NCBI RefSeq assembly: GCF_050948215.1
Contig: NC_135158.1
Coordinates: forward strand, 11,021,822 to 11,085,821
DNA from: Halictus rubicundus
Lineage: Eukaryota > Arthropoda > Insecta > Hymenoptera > Halictidae
DNA length: 64,000 nt
Direction: 5' to 3'
Below are positions 1 to 12,709 of the stretch, piece by piece. Under the pieces are notes generated by a model. It saw nothing but the letters and a program-made list of their open reading frames with translations, ran no database searches and was not told the origin of the DNA. The translations under genes were made by a program, and so were the position numbers. Every line of letters starts with the position of its first letter. Positions within the stretch are counted from its first letter, which is position 1.

Positions 1-3000
1 GGGTTGCTCGCTGAAAGTGAAATATAATGCAGCAGGGGTAGCGGCATTAGACGCGCACGTTCAACAAGCGATCTCGTTAAGGGTCGTTTTTGCCCGGCGG
101 AAGTAACGAGCGCACCAAGTCCCCGGAGAAAATCTTTGACGCACGAAGCGCCTTCGTAACATCCGGCGAGTTACCGAAAACTTCGATTCGCCGGGCTATG
201 ATCGCGTTTTTACTCACGCGGAAGCCCAGAGGAACTCCCCTCATCCCCCCTCTTCCCCCCCCCCCTTCTCTGCCCCCTCGCTTTCTCTTTCCATCTCGTT
301 AAGGTGCCATTTTTCATGATAGAAATCGGTCGCTCGGAATCTACCAGGAGAAACCGGGCCGCGGAGAGTATCGAAAAGTTTCAACGTTGTTGAAGTTTCC
401 ATAAGAGTTACCACTCCGCCGCATCTCTCCCTCTCCTTTTCTCGCTCCCTCTATGTCCCTATCGCCCTACGTTTCATACCATACCGTTGCGACGGCCCGG
501 CAAACCGGCTCTCTCCTTCCGACTTCGAGCGATCGAGTCAACATTCGACGCGGCAGCACTTTTGACGGTTACTGCGAACAGCCAGTGGACCTCCTTACTT
601 CCCCAATGACTCCCCGCCGAAAGAATCTCGCTGTTCCGAGGTGGCAGCACGGAAAACGGGCCAGGGGATTTCGATTCTCCACGGAATATGAACGAGAAGG
701 GAAACGCGAAGAACGCCGCGCCGCGTCGCGCCGGGCGAGAAAATGTTGAAAAAACGAGCTCTGGGGAAATCGATCACCAGACTATCAGCGGTTAATTAAA
801 CTCCGAGTCATTAAATCCCACGCGAAATTTATACGCGCTCACGGTTTCTACCCTCTTTTCTCGGATACAATTGGTTTTTGGACGGATTGCGCCGTGCCTG
901 CTATTTTAGTTTTGAACCGTTTCCGGTGTCCAATACGTTGATTTTATTCACGTCCATAATTCCGTGTCGAAATCTGATTTCTAGGCTGTGGACTTTATGC
1001 TGTTCATAACAGAAAGAGAAGAGAATGTTCGAAATTGTCCGCATTCGTTACAAGATTCCACCTAAAATAATACGCACGTAAACTTGCACAATTTGTATGA
1101 TAATTAGAAACGGAAGCATGTTGCGTTCTATCGATGCGGATAAGAAGTTGGGAAAGGCAGCGGGGTCAGAAAAAAGATCCAACAGCGGCGATAGATTTTG
1201 TTCTTAGCCCGAGATTATCCCGTTTTACAGGAAAATCCTATCGCGAAAGATTCATTGAGGCAATACTCACACCTGTGTTCCGGCAAGCTTCTCCGCAATC
1301 GCAATTGGCGTGGGAGGATTTACGATCTTACACCCCCAAGTCAGATTAGGCCGGTGTGGCGTGTAGCGGGTTCTCAAGGAGCTGCTTCGCATAGGAGCTT
1401 TCAAAGCGGGCTGCCTTTAAAATGCCTTCTTCTATTCGAGAAGAGAAGGGAAGGCGAGCTCGATAAAGCGGTTCTAAAAGACGCCTGCTACGGGCACCGA
1501 ACGCGCACAACAGAAGGAAGTTATAGTTTTACCCCCAACCGATTTCGCCGAGGCAAAAGGGATCGCGCCCGTTTTATTCTCATGTTATGATTGTATTCGA
1601 GGCATAGTATCCCGCAATATTACTTTGTCAATTTCCTCTTTACCAATTCCTCCACTCCTTTTTCGCGAATTCGAAAGAGGCTCGAAGGGGGTCTTCGAGG
1701 GCTCGGTTTAACAGCCGCGTAGACTCGAACGATGAGGTTTACTATTTGCGGTGTTTGTGTTTGCTCGGCTATCTTGAATCTTTAAAAGCGTACTTTTAAA
1801 AGGGTTTCTCGATATTCGAGAAATTGACGTCAGCAAGGTAGTTCAACCGAACGCAGGTCAGGCGCTCGAGATTTCAGCATAGGTATTAAGAATAATCCTT
1901 CTGGAAACTTTCAACTTCCCCGAAACTACTTTTTCGAACCGGTGCGAAATCGCCTGGAAACCGTCCGACGGATTTTACTTAAATTTTTCCACAAATTTCC
2001 GTATAGTTGGCATTTTTTAACGGCTCCGCGAATAACGATTTTTATGAAAACTGTAGTGAAACATCGGCGTGGGTCAAAAACGAGTCCGGCATAGGTCTAG
2101 AACCCGCAGGAGCCCGAGGGTTAATATATTAAATCTCGCCCATTCGTTTTCGCGGCGAATGCACAAAACGCACAGTCAAGTTATCAATTAACTTCGCCTC
2201 GCGTGAAAAACGTTCTCGCGCGTTTCGCAAGACTGCATAAATGCCGCGCAATTTGTATCCGCAGAATTGCGGGAGGCAGATTCGAGAAAAGTGTTCGCGC
2301 AATAAAGTTGTTACGAGTCGGGCCGACTGGTAATTTCCGCGGAGTTACGGGCCGGGAGGTTTAAAACGAGAGGACACTAGAATCTAATTAAAAGCGTTAT
2401 CGAGGTAAACAGGAGGATAGCGGGGCGTGTTTACACCGTGCGAGTAGTAAACCGCGGCTATCTTTAAGATCCGAGTAATTATTTCGCAGGTTTACTTTAT
2501 ATCCGATGGCGGAGTCGGCGCTATTGACCAAGTGCCGAACGACGATAAGTCCTCGCCGCGGTAAAGTGAAATAGGCGTGATCCATTCGCGAAACGTGAAG
2601 TCATAAAGGCGCATGAAGCACTTGCAACCGGGTGCACCGTCCCCCGGTACTACACTATATAGATAAACCGCTGAGTCAAGCTGTTTGACTTGCACATTTC
2701 TGGCGGTGGTTGCCACGCCACCTTCGAACGCCACTGGCTGGTTATAAACGGGGGTTTTAAAGCTCCCTTAAAATTGGACTGTGGGGAATGAGCGCACCTT
2801 TCGCGTCGTTCCCCCCTTTCCGTTTCCGTCTCTCCTTCAACCTTGCTCTTCAACTACTACTTCCTCCCGCGTCCACCTGTTTCTTCCCTATCCGTCTGCG
2901 GTCTATGTTAATTTTAGATATCCTTCGGAATTTCTCAATTCGCACGACTCCACGACACGAGATGTTGAAATTTCAGATTGTATAGTTAAATTCAACGTTT

Positions 3001-6000
3001 CAGAATTTTTCGCCCACTCGTCGCGAAAATTATTTTTACCGACTACCGGCTATTTCTACAAAATTAGAGTACATTCTACTCTCCAAAGTAATTTACATTA
3101 CTTTCTACGTATTTTCTCCATCTTACAAGTAATTAATAAATTTTCGATACGATAGTTGAAAGATTTGAACCGGAAATGAACAAAATTGTCCGCATGATTC
3201 AAAGAGACACGCCCCGTAATCGATACGAGAAAATTCGTAAGCAATGAAGAGCGAGAGAGGCAGGACGAGACGAAAGTAATGTGATAGGGTTGTTCCGGCG
3301 CACACGCAACGATACGATTCCTGGATTGAAAGAAAATAGCCTAAAGGGGCGACAATGGTGGCAAGATGAGTCTGTTCTAGTGACGCCCATAGCGCGACCG
3401 TAATACTCGTGAAGAAGATCCGAGCTGTGCGCTCGCTATGTCTACGGACGCTGAGCCGTCGGACCGTGGAGGAAAAACTACCCGTCTCTTCTCTTTGCCT
3501 ATTTGAGCCATGTCCGGTAAAAACTTCCGTCGCGCTCGGCTATCATTGCTTTTTAAAGCTCTCTTACCCTCCGCTCTCCCTGCCTCTGCTATTGCTTCTA
3601 TTTGACTTTCCTTTTAACGCATGCGTGTCCCCGGGCAGGGCAGCGCCGGTTACTCTAAATAGGTACGCATCGTCAAAGCAACACATACACGTATCCTCGA
3701 ATTTCGCGTTTTTTAAACCGAATACCCACTAAACCGTGCGCGCGTCGGGCTTGGACAGATAAATATCCGCGTAATAACGTTAATGGAAGGCAGTGTTTGA
3801 TCGCGGTCTATCAGCGCGCGAAGAGAAAGTTATACGGTTCAATGGCCACCGGGTACGGCCCCGGTTCGAATGGGAAGCGTGCTACTAAACGATATGAAAG
3901 ATGAGCGTAATAATTCTGTTTTATCATGGCGCAATTAACATCGTTTCAATAGCCCCGAAAAACACTTGGGAACCCGCTAATTGCGCGAACGTTTTAATCG
4001 AACAAACAGAAGCAATTGAGAGATTTCGTAAAAATTACGAGCTATTAGATTGTTGCATATGCAATGGCCGATTTTGGAATGCAAATCTTCTGAACCGATT
4101 TCATCGTTAAATACTATTATAGCCTCCAGGTTTATTACTATATCGACGCCGATATGCCTAAACTCATGTCCTTGGTTCGTATAAATTCAGCGACTTATTC
4201 GCAGCATTTGATCTTCATCACGCCTATACCTTCGCCTAAATTGATTTCATGAATGCGGAACGATATCTTAAAAGGAATGGCTGCTAAGGAAGATACTTTT
4301 ATTGGAAATAACTCTGTAGGCTGCTGCCAGTTCGCACGGAAGCGAAGCCGATGCATCGGAACTTTATTAAAGCTGGCTGTCGGCTGACGCGAAAAAAAAA
4401 AAGGAAAATAAAATCCGATTGGCTTAGAAGCGTCTCCGACGATGGAGAAACTGCTCGAAATGTTTTCGGGAAAGTTCGATGTAGCGGCGAAGTGAAATCG
4501 CCGTGACCCCCGGCGAAGTACTCAAAACGCAATGATTCTTAAAACTGACCATATTTTGGCGATATTGGCCGTGTATGAAAGAGATTCGATCTGACCCAGC
4601 CGCGCCATCGAGGCGGATACATTCCATCTCGGGGAAGTCCTCCCTTTATACCGGAGTAAGCTAGAAATATCCTCAGTTTTATCATTTCAGAGCTGGTCTT
4701 CATTTTATACGTTCCTCGTTCTCCCGGCTCCGTGGCCTCTTGTGTTCCCTTAGTCTCTTTACGAACCAAGGGAATGAGTCGTAGCCGGGAGCTTTTTCCC
4801 AAGAGAAGCCACGCACGAAAGTGTTTGTAGCCTTTCACTACTCAAGCCTCCGTCCTGTCGAGTGTACGATCGTTCCCTCGTTTTCTGTCGTTCTCTTATT
4901 TCGCCACTTCTCCTCCATGACTTGCTTTTGCTTTCCAATAAATTAAAGAACCGCGCTTCCCGTCAGTGACAAATGAGAAAGACGCCGACACCGAGCCCGA
5001 AAAATATTCGAAAATTGCTGGATAAGTTGGAAATTGTCGGACCTATTATTCTTCGAACCTGCTCCTACCCAACAAAAATTTTATATCACGTTATCCCTTG
5101 ACAATTAATATTTATTTAGCGATACTGCATCGACTATCTAATTTTCTACCGTACCTTTCGAGGAACAGGTGATTAAACTTCGTCCGATCTCTGTGCAACT
5201 ATAACGCCAACGAGAATGAGACAAATATCTGTCTGAAGGCATTCGCAGCGTTATTTGCTGTTTATAGGGAACCGGTAAAACTGGAAATAAAGTTGAAACA
5301 GTAAAAGATCGTTTGTCTCGTTCAGAAGTGAACGGAAGGCGACGTATATTGCGTGTATATAGGGTACCCGGTGCTCCCGCCGCCATTGTTAGGCGGGAAT
5401 TGCAATTTTGGTATACAAAGAAGCATGCAGAGGAATCTAACGGAGCCGGCTGCTGCGTCAGCGGCACTCGCACTGCACATTAATTTGGCATGAGATTACT
5501 TAGGTACGTAAGAGGACTGTCTCCAAAGGCCCCTGCACTGTTAACTTAAATTGACTATCGTTCTCGAAATAATGGCGAAGTCTTTGTCACCTTTGCGCGG
5601 AGATTTCGTCTCCTCATCAGCTCTACTTTCCTCATCCCCTAAATCTTGCCTTTGGACTCAGCCCCCGTACCCTCTCCCCGTCTCCTTCTGAACAAACAGG
5701 CAACTTGGCTACCCGGAATTGTTTCTAAATTAACAATTACGTTGTTAGAAAAAGCTACGCAACAGCTCCAAGGAGCTATCCCTTCCCGTCCAATTTCCAT
5801 ACGCAATGAGAATGACTAGCAAGCGACAGAGAGATCAGCAGACGCGGAGCGAACGGAAAAAAGAAACGTTCAATTATTCACTGTTCCCATGCATTCCGAA
5901 AACTTTTAGGTGTTTCGCTCCTAATCTGATTGTAGTTAACGAAAAGTTGGGAAAAGGAGCGAACGAGACTTTCATTCTATCCGGGACAAGATTCCAATCC

Positions 6001-8456
6001 TTAGTTGGTATCGCTGCGTCACTGATTGCGTCACGAATTTAACAATACTGTTGCATTATTTTCGATTCTGCAATGAATGCGGACAATTTTGATTTCGCAC
6101 AAAAATCCTTAGTCTACTAATAACGCTGAATGCAACAACGCATTAAAATGAACGAGTGGTTCAGGAACGGCAACAGTTGCATGAGTGAAACGTGACCACA
6201 CCAGCCAAGGTATAGAATCGAGGAAATCTGCGGAGTTTTGCCCATCAATTTCGGGTAGCTCGGGGCGATCCAATTTTTCAAAATCTCTCTGTAAAATGGC
6301 TCGATCGTTCGTCGGACGGTGTCCCTTTAACTGTGAGGATGTCAGGCCTTTAAAGCCCTCCGCGCCTTAAACGGATTCCTAACGAAATTTGATCGACCGA
6401 GTTTCTGGCCAGTATGATTGGTAACCCGTATCAAGTAGATTCTCTAAACCAATCTGGGCCTCCCCTCGCAATTCCTGCGAAACGGTTTGCCACGCAGCTG
6501 TTGGCAGACATTATCGTTCTCCGTGAAAGAGAGAGAGGGAGAGAGAGAGAGAGAGAGACCCTCGCGACTTCGCGCAAATCAAATGGCGGGCGCAGGCAGA
6601 ACATCGGCGTTCAGCTTTTTCTTTGATGCCTTTTCGAGTTCTCGGTATGGCAGAAAGCAGTCGAGTGAGAGCCTGCCTAGCATCCCTCTCGCCCAGGGTT
6701 GCCGAGGTAGGTGAAGCAAGGGACGTTAGGGGAAAAGCTATGCGATGCCTCGACGCCTCGGCCCACACAAAGGTCTCTCTCGCGTTATTGGCAGACCGCT
6801 TTACCACGTCACCCTCCAACACCATTCTGAACGTGTTACGTCGAATATTTCACCGTACCGCTGGCTCGCAAGATTTTCTTTCGTTTTCCTCGGATAGACG
6901 AAGGAAAGATCCGTCACGTTGCTCGTGAAAGCCGATATCTTCTGTGTAACCTTCGTAAAGTCGAAGCAATTCCGGCGTTGCCAGAATTTTGATGGCATAT
7001 GGAGGATTTTAAGATCAATCGGTTCAGCACAGGTCTGGCAAAGGAACACCTCCGAACGAACCCCTTGCGTGGGCAGATTAGCCTCTTCCACGATGACTTT
7101 CAACTCGGAAAACGCCGACGACGCTTCTCGAGTGTTCTATCTATTTCGTGTGATTTTGTACTGTCGGTGGTCTGATTATTTCAGTCATTTGTGTGGATTG
7201 AGGATAAAATAGAGCATTGGACGTGTCAGAAAGAAACAGTTATTTAAAGTTTCACTGAATGTACATAGTGTGTACTATTCGTAATGTTACTTTAAATATT
7301 GGTAACATTGTATATTTCCCGTTTTCGACGTTTGCTACAGTCTTTGCATGGTACGCGATGAAAAATTGTAACCCGAACCTATGCGAAGTTTAAACTATAA
7401 ATCAACCAAATCTGGAATGATATATTTATTTGCTAATAGGGATGCAAATGGTAGGTACTGCTATGTCGTACCGCGCGAACAGTGCAAACTGCTGGTGCAC
7501 AAACACCAGCGTAAATTGGAAAATGTTACGCAAATATTGCAGACTAAAACTTCAAAAGAATAATAGTAAAAAAATGTTTTTAATTCAGAAATGCGATCTA
7601 CCATAGCAAAATGTTATCGACTTGGAACGTTGTTCTATTGATACCACCACAGGGTTAAACGAGACAGAAAAAGCTAGTCCTTGTGGAAACCAGTTTTGAA
7701 AAATTCATTTTCAGAAAAGTTACAATTATTTAAACTTAAACTTCAGGAAAGTATTCCAGAAGAGTCGTATTAATAGAATGCATGATTTATTAAAAATCGA
7801 TATTTTTTAATTTATCAAAGTTATGCGGACTGCAAAGCCAAAGGAAGAATTCTTGCTGACGTTCTGACTTTCAAAAACGGGAACTATAGAGGAGGATAGC
7901 GTCAGAGCGAGTCTCTTTATTTGCCGTGGTGAAGACAAAAGTGTTTGTCCCTTGGGTGACCATTTAGAACCTGCATTTATGTTGTCCTGTTTCGCGGTTT
8001 GCAATTTACAGTAGCAACGGTGATAGCACAAGATGCAGGGCATAGGAATGGACAACGGTAGTTGCGCAGACCAGTTTCGTCCAGGCAGAACAGAACCACC
8101 CACTGAGTCCGTCCGTATAATTGCCGCGTCTACACACTGAAATATCGCCGTTAGCTTAATTTCTCGGAAACATGTTCCTGTCTTCCCAGAAATTTTCTCT
8201 CTTTACCGCTCTCCGTGTCGACAAAAGTTACTCTCGCATAATATGAAGTACAGTTCATGAATATTTTGATCTACATAAAAATTCTGCCCACCGTAGAACG
8301 TGAGCCAACTTTATTACAGTTCAATGTGAACGTAATTTGAATACGATTCCCGGACATAGACCTCTTTTAGATAATACATACTTTCGTACACGCGTAAAAT
8401 TGAAGCGCATCTTTCTTCGGAATTTCCAGTCGAAATCCCTTTTAGCCAAACATACT
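1..8456. other. Non-coding stretch, no supported gene
   Basis: I see no recognisable gene here. Open frames reach about 130 codons, overlap each other on both strands and match no family I know. Pyrimidine-rich tracts lie at about 236-300, 425-455 and 2812-2900. A short motif, AAATTGTCCGCAT, occurs at 1032, 3182 and inverted at 6076. No tRNA or rRNA signature is visible. Most likely intronic or intergenic. Confidence 0.6.
6527..6558. repeat. (GA)n microsatellite
   Basis: A run of GA dinucleotides with one GGGA interruption near its 5' side. It gives rise to artificial Ser-Leu and Arg-Glu open frames on the two strands, which should not be read as genes. Confidence 0.9.
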
Positions 8457-8460
8457 TTAA

Positions 8461-8698
8461 CCCTTAGCACTCGATAGGCGACTGTAAGGCGCCACTAAAA
8501 ATTGCTGTATCATTATTCAAAATATTTTTGACATTATTAAATTTGTTTGTATTTAATAAATTATTAAACACTTCAGTATTGCAACATTGCACCATTTTCG
8601 TATGTATAAAATGAAAAATATATATATATAGAAGGGAAATATTCTAGGTCGGAAGAAATGTTTCGTTTCGGAGTTAAAATAGCTTCGAGTGCAAAGGG
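8461..8698. mobile_element. TTAA-flanked MITE, family A copy 1 (piggyBac-type ends)
   Basis: A 238-bp non-autonomous element. It is flanked by TTAA at 8457-8460 and 8699-8702 and bounded by 14-bp inverted ends: CCCTTAGCACTCGA on the left and the complement of CCCTTTGCACTCGA on the right. The interior is AT-rich and has no coding capacity. A second copy at 51674-51917 aligns end to end by eye, which fixes the boundaries. TTAA duplication with CCCT-type ends is characteristic of piggyBac-superfamily elements; assignment to that superfamily is inference from the ends only. Confidence 0.88.
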
Positions 8699-8702
8699 TT
8701 AA

Positions 8703-11436
8703 TAAAATTATATGTGAAAACTTGTATCATTTTTTGAGCATTTTATTACTCGTATAAGGTACGGCCTTGAGGAGTTGCTAAAAAAGTAATTACTTAAAAG
8801 ATAAAATATCAATGGAGTTCCGTACAATATCAGATTGGATTTCTATAATTGTTCTTCCCGAAGCAGTTCCGTTCCTTGTGTTTCAAATAATCGGTATGAA
8901 TAAAAGATATGTAATACCTCGGGGAAAGCTTACGCGTATCGAAAGAATTAGCTAATTGGCGGAAGCTTTTTTTGGGGGGGGGGGAGGCTATTAGTGGAAA
9001 AGGTTGTTTGGGATAGACAAAAAGGTAGATAAGCAAACTTTTAGTTCCATTGTCTGCCTCGAACAATTCGATTCTAGACGGTACAGGTGGGTCTTTGAAG
9101 GTACAATCTAAGACAGACTTCCGAGGATATCTGAACCCGAACAATTCAATGCAATCCAGGGATTTCTCTTGTACATGACACGGACTTCTGCTACAATTTC
9201 TACCAGCATCGAAATCCGATCCTTTCATTAAATTCGCGTGTTGACATACTTCAAACTGAATCATCAATTCCCTACAATGTTTATAATACTTCATTCGATT
9301 GCAATATGCGACATCCAGCACGTCGAACGGGAGCATTATGAAACAGAAATTGGTTATTTTGAATTTTCTACGGATAAACATGCTACATGTATAACGCGCC
9401 GGAAAATGTGAAGATGATTATCTGATGCAATTAATATTTTATTAAATTCAGACGTAAAATTCACTAACAATTCATACATAACTTTCATTCAACATATGGG
9501 ATACTTATAATTAAAATTTTTTGCATCGCATTTAATTCATCTCTGAAATGCAATTTTATCAAAAATTTATTAATCGACGAATTATTTTGAGACGCTAATA
9601 TTAATCGCCATTACTGTACAGCATTGCTGCGATTTTGAAAATTTAATATATTTGTTTAATCCCGTCGATTTCAGTTCGCGTGTTCAATATTTACTTGTAC
9701 CAATAATCCAGAACACATATTATGAGGATTTTAATTTTTATACAAGTTTACATTTTACAAGTTTATATTTTATACAATTTAATAATTATACAAGAAATGA
9801 ACATTTATTTTTGTGCAGTCTGTACACCAGGGTCGCTGCATGTACAGTTTGTACCAGTAGCGTATACGCATTATTTGATTCCACTTCTTGTTTGTGTACT
9901 CGTTATTCTATCTGCGGTCGAAACTTCCTCGTTGATTATTATTATCGTTATTAGATACACGGATAGCAGTCGTTCTCTTAGGAATACCTCGCCGTATCAA
10001 AATTCATCATAACTCCCACGTAACGAGATACTTATCGTTAAGGGTGCCTTCAAATTGCTGCTCATTGTTCTGCCCTTATCTTCTCCCAATTGCAATGTAT
10101 GCCAGGATCACAGGAAATTTCATAAAACGATGTCTTGAATAATTCATGGGTGTACTTTTATGGTCTATCCTCGTATACATGTTACCTGCTACGGCATGTA
10201 TTAACTACAAATCGTTTATTATTCGCAGTTGCACACACGTGACGTTTAATTATATGTTCCTTGTCACGAAAGTGTTCGAAACAATATAGAACAATGAAAT
10301 TGAAATTGTAATATCCACTACATTTTTAATCATACGTTTTCCTTTTTCTGTGTGCTGTAAATTGCATTCTAGTCCTATTACATATTCGCGAAAGAAATTA
10401 AAGAGATAATATGCTCATATATTAAAACATTTCACCATGTATGTACGTTAAAAAAGAAAAAATTGTGATATATTAAGTATGAATAATTTCTTTATTTATT
10501 CATATAGAAAATGCAAATAACAGTGACGCTTAGGACTTGCTTAGTGAATTTTTAGCTTCAAGTGCGAATTAATAAATTAATAGAAGATGAAAACGTTTAC
10601 GTGATTGTATTTTAATCAGTAAATTCTAGTGTTGGGTAACTGAAACTGGGTTATTGTACATTTAAAATGAATCTAAGTTTTTTTAAACAAAGCTTGCTCT
10701 CCAAGAAAATCCAATTTGAAAAGTTGTTAGACCCGAGCACCCTTTGGTACTAACCAATAATCGTAAACCTGGAGTATTTCGAATGGGGTGGAGAACTATT
10801 TTAGCCGTCGCTGTAACACACTTGGTCCAAATGTCCGTCTATTACTGGTTATTTCTATCGCTGTTAGTGTTCATAAACGTTAATCGTGAAATTTCCGGTC
10901 CTTCACACTATTTCCGCGACTCTTTAGTGGGAATGATAGAACTCGGTTTAGTGGCGAACTATTGCGCGATTGTGCCCATTCGTGGCGATTGCCTTTCGGA
11001 AGTTTATTTAAAGCTACATATAAATGGAACAATACGAAATGTTCCAAACAAATGCTAAGTGTATGCATTTAATTTCTCTGGCAAAACTAACTACTACTAT
11101 ATTAAAATTGATTCTTCAATATCAGTCTTGAAAATACTAACAGCCTGTGACTTTTGACATGTTACTTCTACCAATAGTCAGCATAGTCGTCACAGCATTT
11201 GTTTAAGCAGAAGCAATTATTCAGAGTGGTAACCACTGTCAACCGTAAACTGTGTTACGCTGAAGCTCGTTTTGGGAAACTATAACCATGATATGGGGAA
11301 GGTCGCTGGGGAATCGGGCCCACGGGGATCGACCTAACAGACCCGTTAATGACTGCATTGCGTCTTGAGGTTTACGGTGCGCCAACCTCTATTGAATATG
11401 GCATCTAGACGCTAAATCGCATGTGTTTGCCAAAAA
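8703..11436. other. AT-rich non-coding stretch
   Basis: AT-rich sequence with no recognised gene. It contains an 11-G run at 8974-8984, the unassigned 183-codon minus-strand frame described separately, and a 104-codon hydrophobic plus-strand frame at 10744-11058 that I do not recognise and regard as probable chance. Around 9730-9790 the sequence repeats short ACAAGTTTA-type words. Confidence 0.5.
8830..9381 (-). other. Unassigned 183-codon open frame (status uncertain)
   Basis: An ATG-initiated frame in AT-rich DNA, longer than I would expect by chance locally. The predicted protein has about nine cysteines, mostly in its N-terminal two thirds. A PPPKK stretch around residue 134 is encoded by the G-run at 8974-8984. 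I see no known domain, no clear signal peptide and no convincing membrane segment. No neighbouring exon, promoter or polyadenylation signal stands out. It could be a real exon, a decayed gene or chance; I favour chance but cannot exclude coding. Confidence 0.13.
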
Positions 11437-11438
11437 TA

Positions 11439-12707
11439 TTAGGGGTACCCATACGTAATCAATTATTTGCAAAAAATTTGATTTGCCTTTAGTTCTGTAC
11501 CGAGCGTTAAGGAGGAAACACATATTCTTTTACAGTTTTCAGTAAAGCAGCCTGTGTCCAAAATATTTTAAACAGTATATTTATTTTTTACAACCCTGTA
11601 ATAAAATGGCGCCGTCCATTCGAGGATCATATTCGTCATTGCATACTTTTTCATTTTCATGCGGGATTTAATGCAACGGTAACAACAAAGAAAATTTGCG
11701 ACGTTTATGGAGATGTATTGAAGGTCAATAAGTGTCAACGTTGGTTCAGAAAGTTTGCTGCTGGTGATTATGATCTCTCTGACAGGCCTCGAAGTGGACG
11801 ACCAGTTGAATTTGATAATGACACCCTAAAATCTCTAGTGGAAGCTGATCCAAAATTAAGTATACAAGAATTATCGAGAAGCCTTGGGTCCACTCGGTCA
11901 ACTATACAAAGGCACCTACACGAAATGGGAAAGACATATAGGCAAGGAATATGTGTACCGCATCAATTATCTGAGACCAAGAAGAATATTCGTCGATCAA
12001 TTTGCACTTCATTGCTATCCAGATTTCGTAGAGATCCATTTCTTAGCAGAATCGTTACCGGAGATGAAAAATGGATTCTTTATGATAACATAAAGCGTTC
12101 CAAGCAATGGCTTTCTGCAAATCAAACCGCAATATCAACCCCTAAACCTAGCTTATCACTTAGAAAGGTGTTACTGTGCATTTGGTGGGACTGTCGTGGC
12201 ATAATTCACTTTGAGTTGTTGAAACCTGGAGAAACAGTTACTGCTGAATTGTATTGTCAGCAATTACAACGGCTGTATTCAGAACTATTGAAAAAGAGGG
12301 CATCTTTAGTCCACAGAAAAGGTGTAATACTGCAAATTGACAATGCCTGGCACCATACAGCGAAACTCACTCAGGAAAAAATCAAAGAATTGCAATGGGA
12401 AGTTTTACCGCACCCCCCGTACTCACAGGATACTGCTCGCTCTGACTATCATCTTTTCAGATCTCTGGAGCATTATTTAAGAAATAAAACATTCGCTTCT
12501 GTAGGAGATGTAAGGAGGCACCTTGGGTCATATTTTGCTTGACGAACCCTGGATTTCTATAAGACGGTGATTGAAAATTTGCAGGAAAGATGGCACTGTC
12601 CTTGATAATGACGGAGATTATATAATAAATTAAGAAATAAAAACTTGAATTTACTACAAAGTTTGTTTTAGATTTCAAAAAAATTGATTACTTATGGGTC
12701 CTCCTAA
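11439..12707 (+). mobile_element. mariner (Tc1/mariner) element, copy 1
   Basis: A 1269-bp element flanked by a TA target duplication (11437-11438 and 12708-12709). Its ends are inverted repeats: about 20 of the first 24 bases match, with TTAGG at both termini and a shared CCCATA.GTAATC core. Length and TA duplication are typical of mariner. It contains a transposase frame on the plus strand (separate entry). A second member of the same family lies inverted at 41630-42850; about 200 bp of the 5' untranslated region is recognisably shared, confirming family membership. The two copies are about 29 kb apart in opposite orientation. Confidence 0.96.
11622..12605 (+). pseudogene. mariner transposase, nearly intact, D,D34D
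   Basis: Encodes a mariner DDE transposase, which cuts and pastes the element at TA sites. The frame is open from at least 11622, where the family-like N-terminus (EDHIRHC..LFHFHAGFNA) begins, through an HTH region with the RSGRP linker, to TGA at 12540-12542. Numbering from the TTG at 11718, the catalytic aspartates are D116 (TGDEKW), D208 (IDNA) and D243 (RSDYHLF), with exactly 34 residues between the last two, the mariner signature. Three features suggest it is inactive. No in-frame ATG precedes the N-terminus; an ATA sits where a start is plausible. The PYSPDLAPSD-type motif is altered to PYSQDTARSD. The TGA falls about 20 codons early, and family-like residues (DFYK..IENLQERW) continue to 12605. 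Related mariner copies in other insects are normally 340-350 residues. Confidence 0.93.
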
Positions 12708-12709
12708 TA

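Noticed and set aside
3840..3885. GGTTCGAAT string resembling a tRNA B box
   Set aside because: No A box at the right distance, no acceptor stem pairing and no terminator; a chance match.
6511..6825. Ser-Leu-rich frame over the GA repeat
   Set aside because: Produced by the microsatellite; no independent support for coding.
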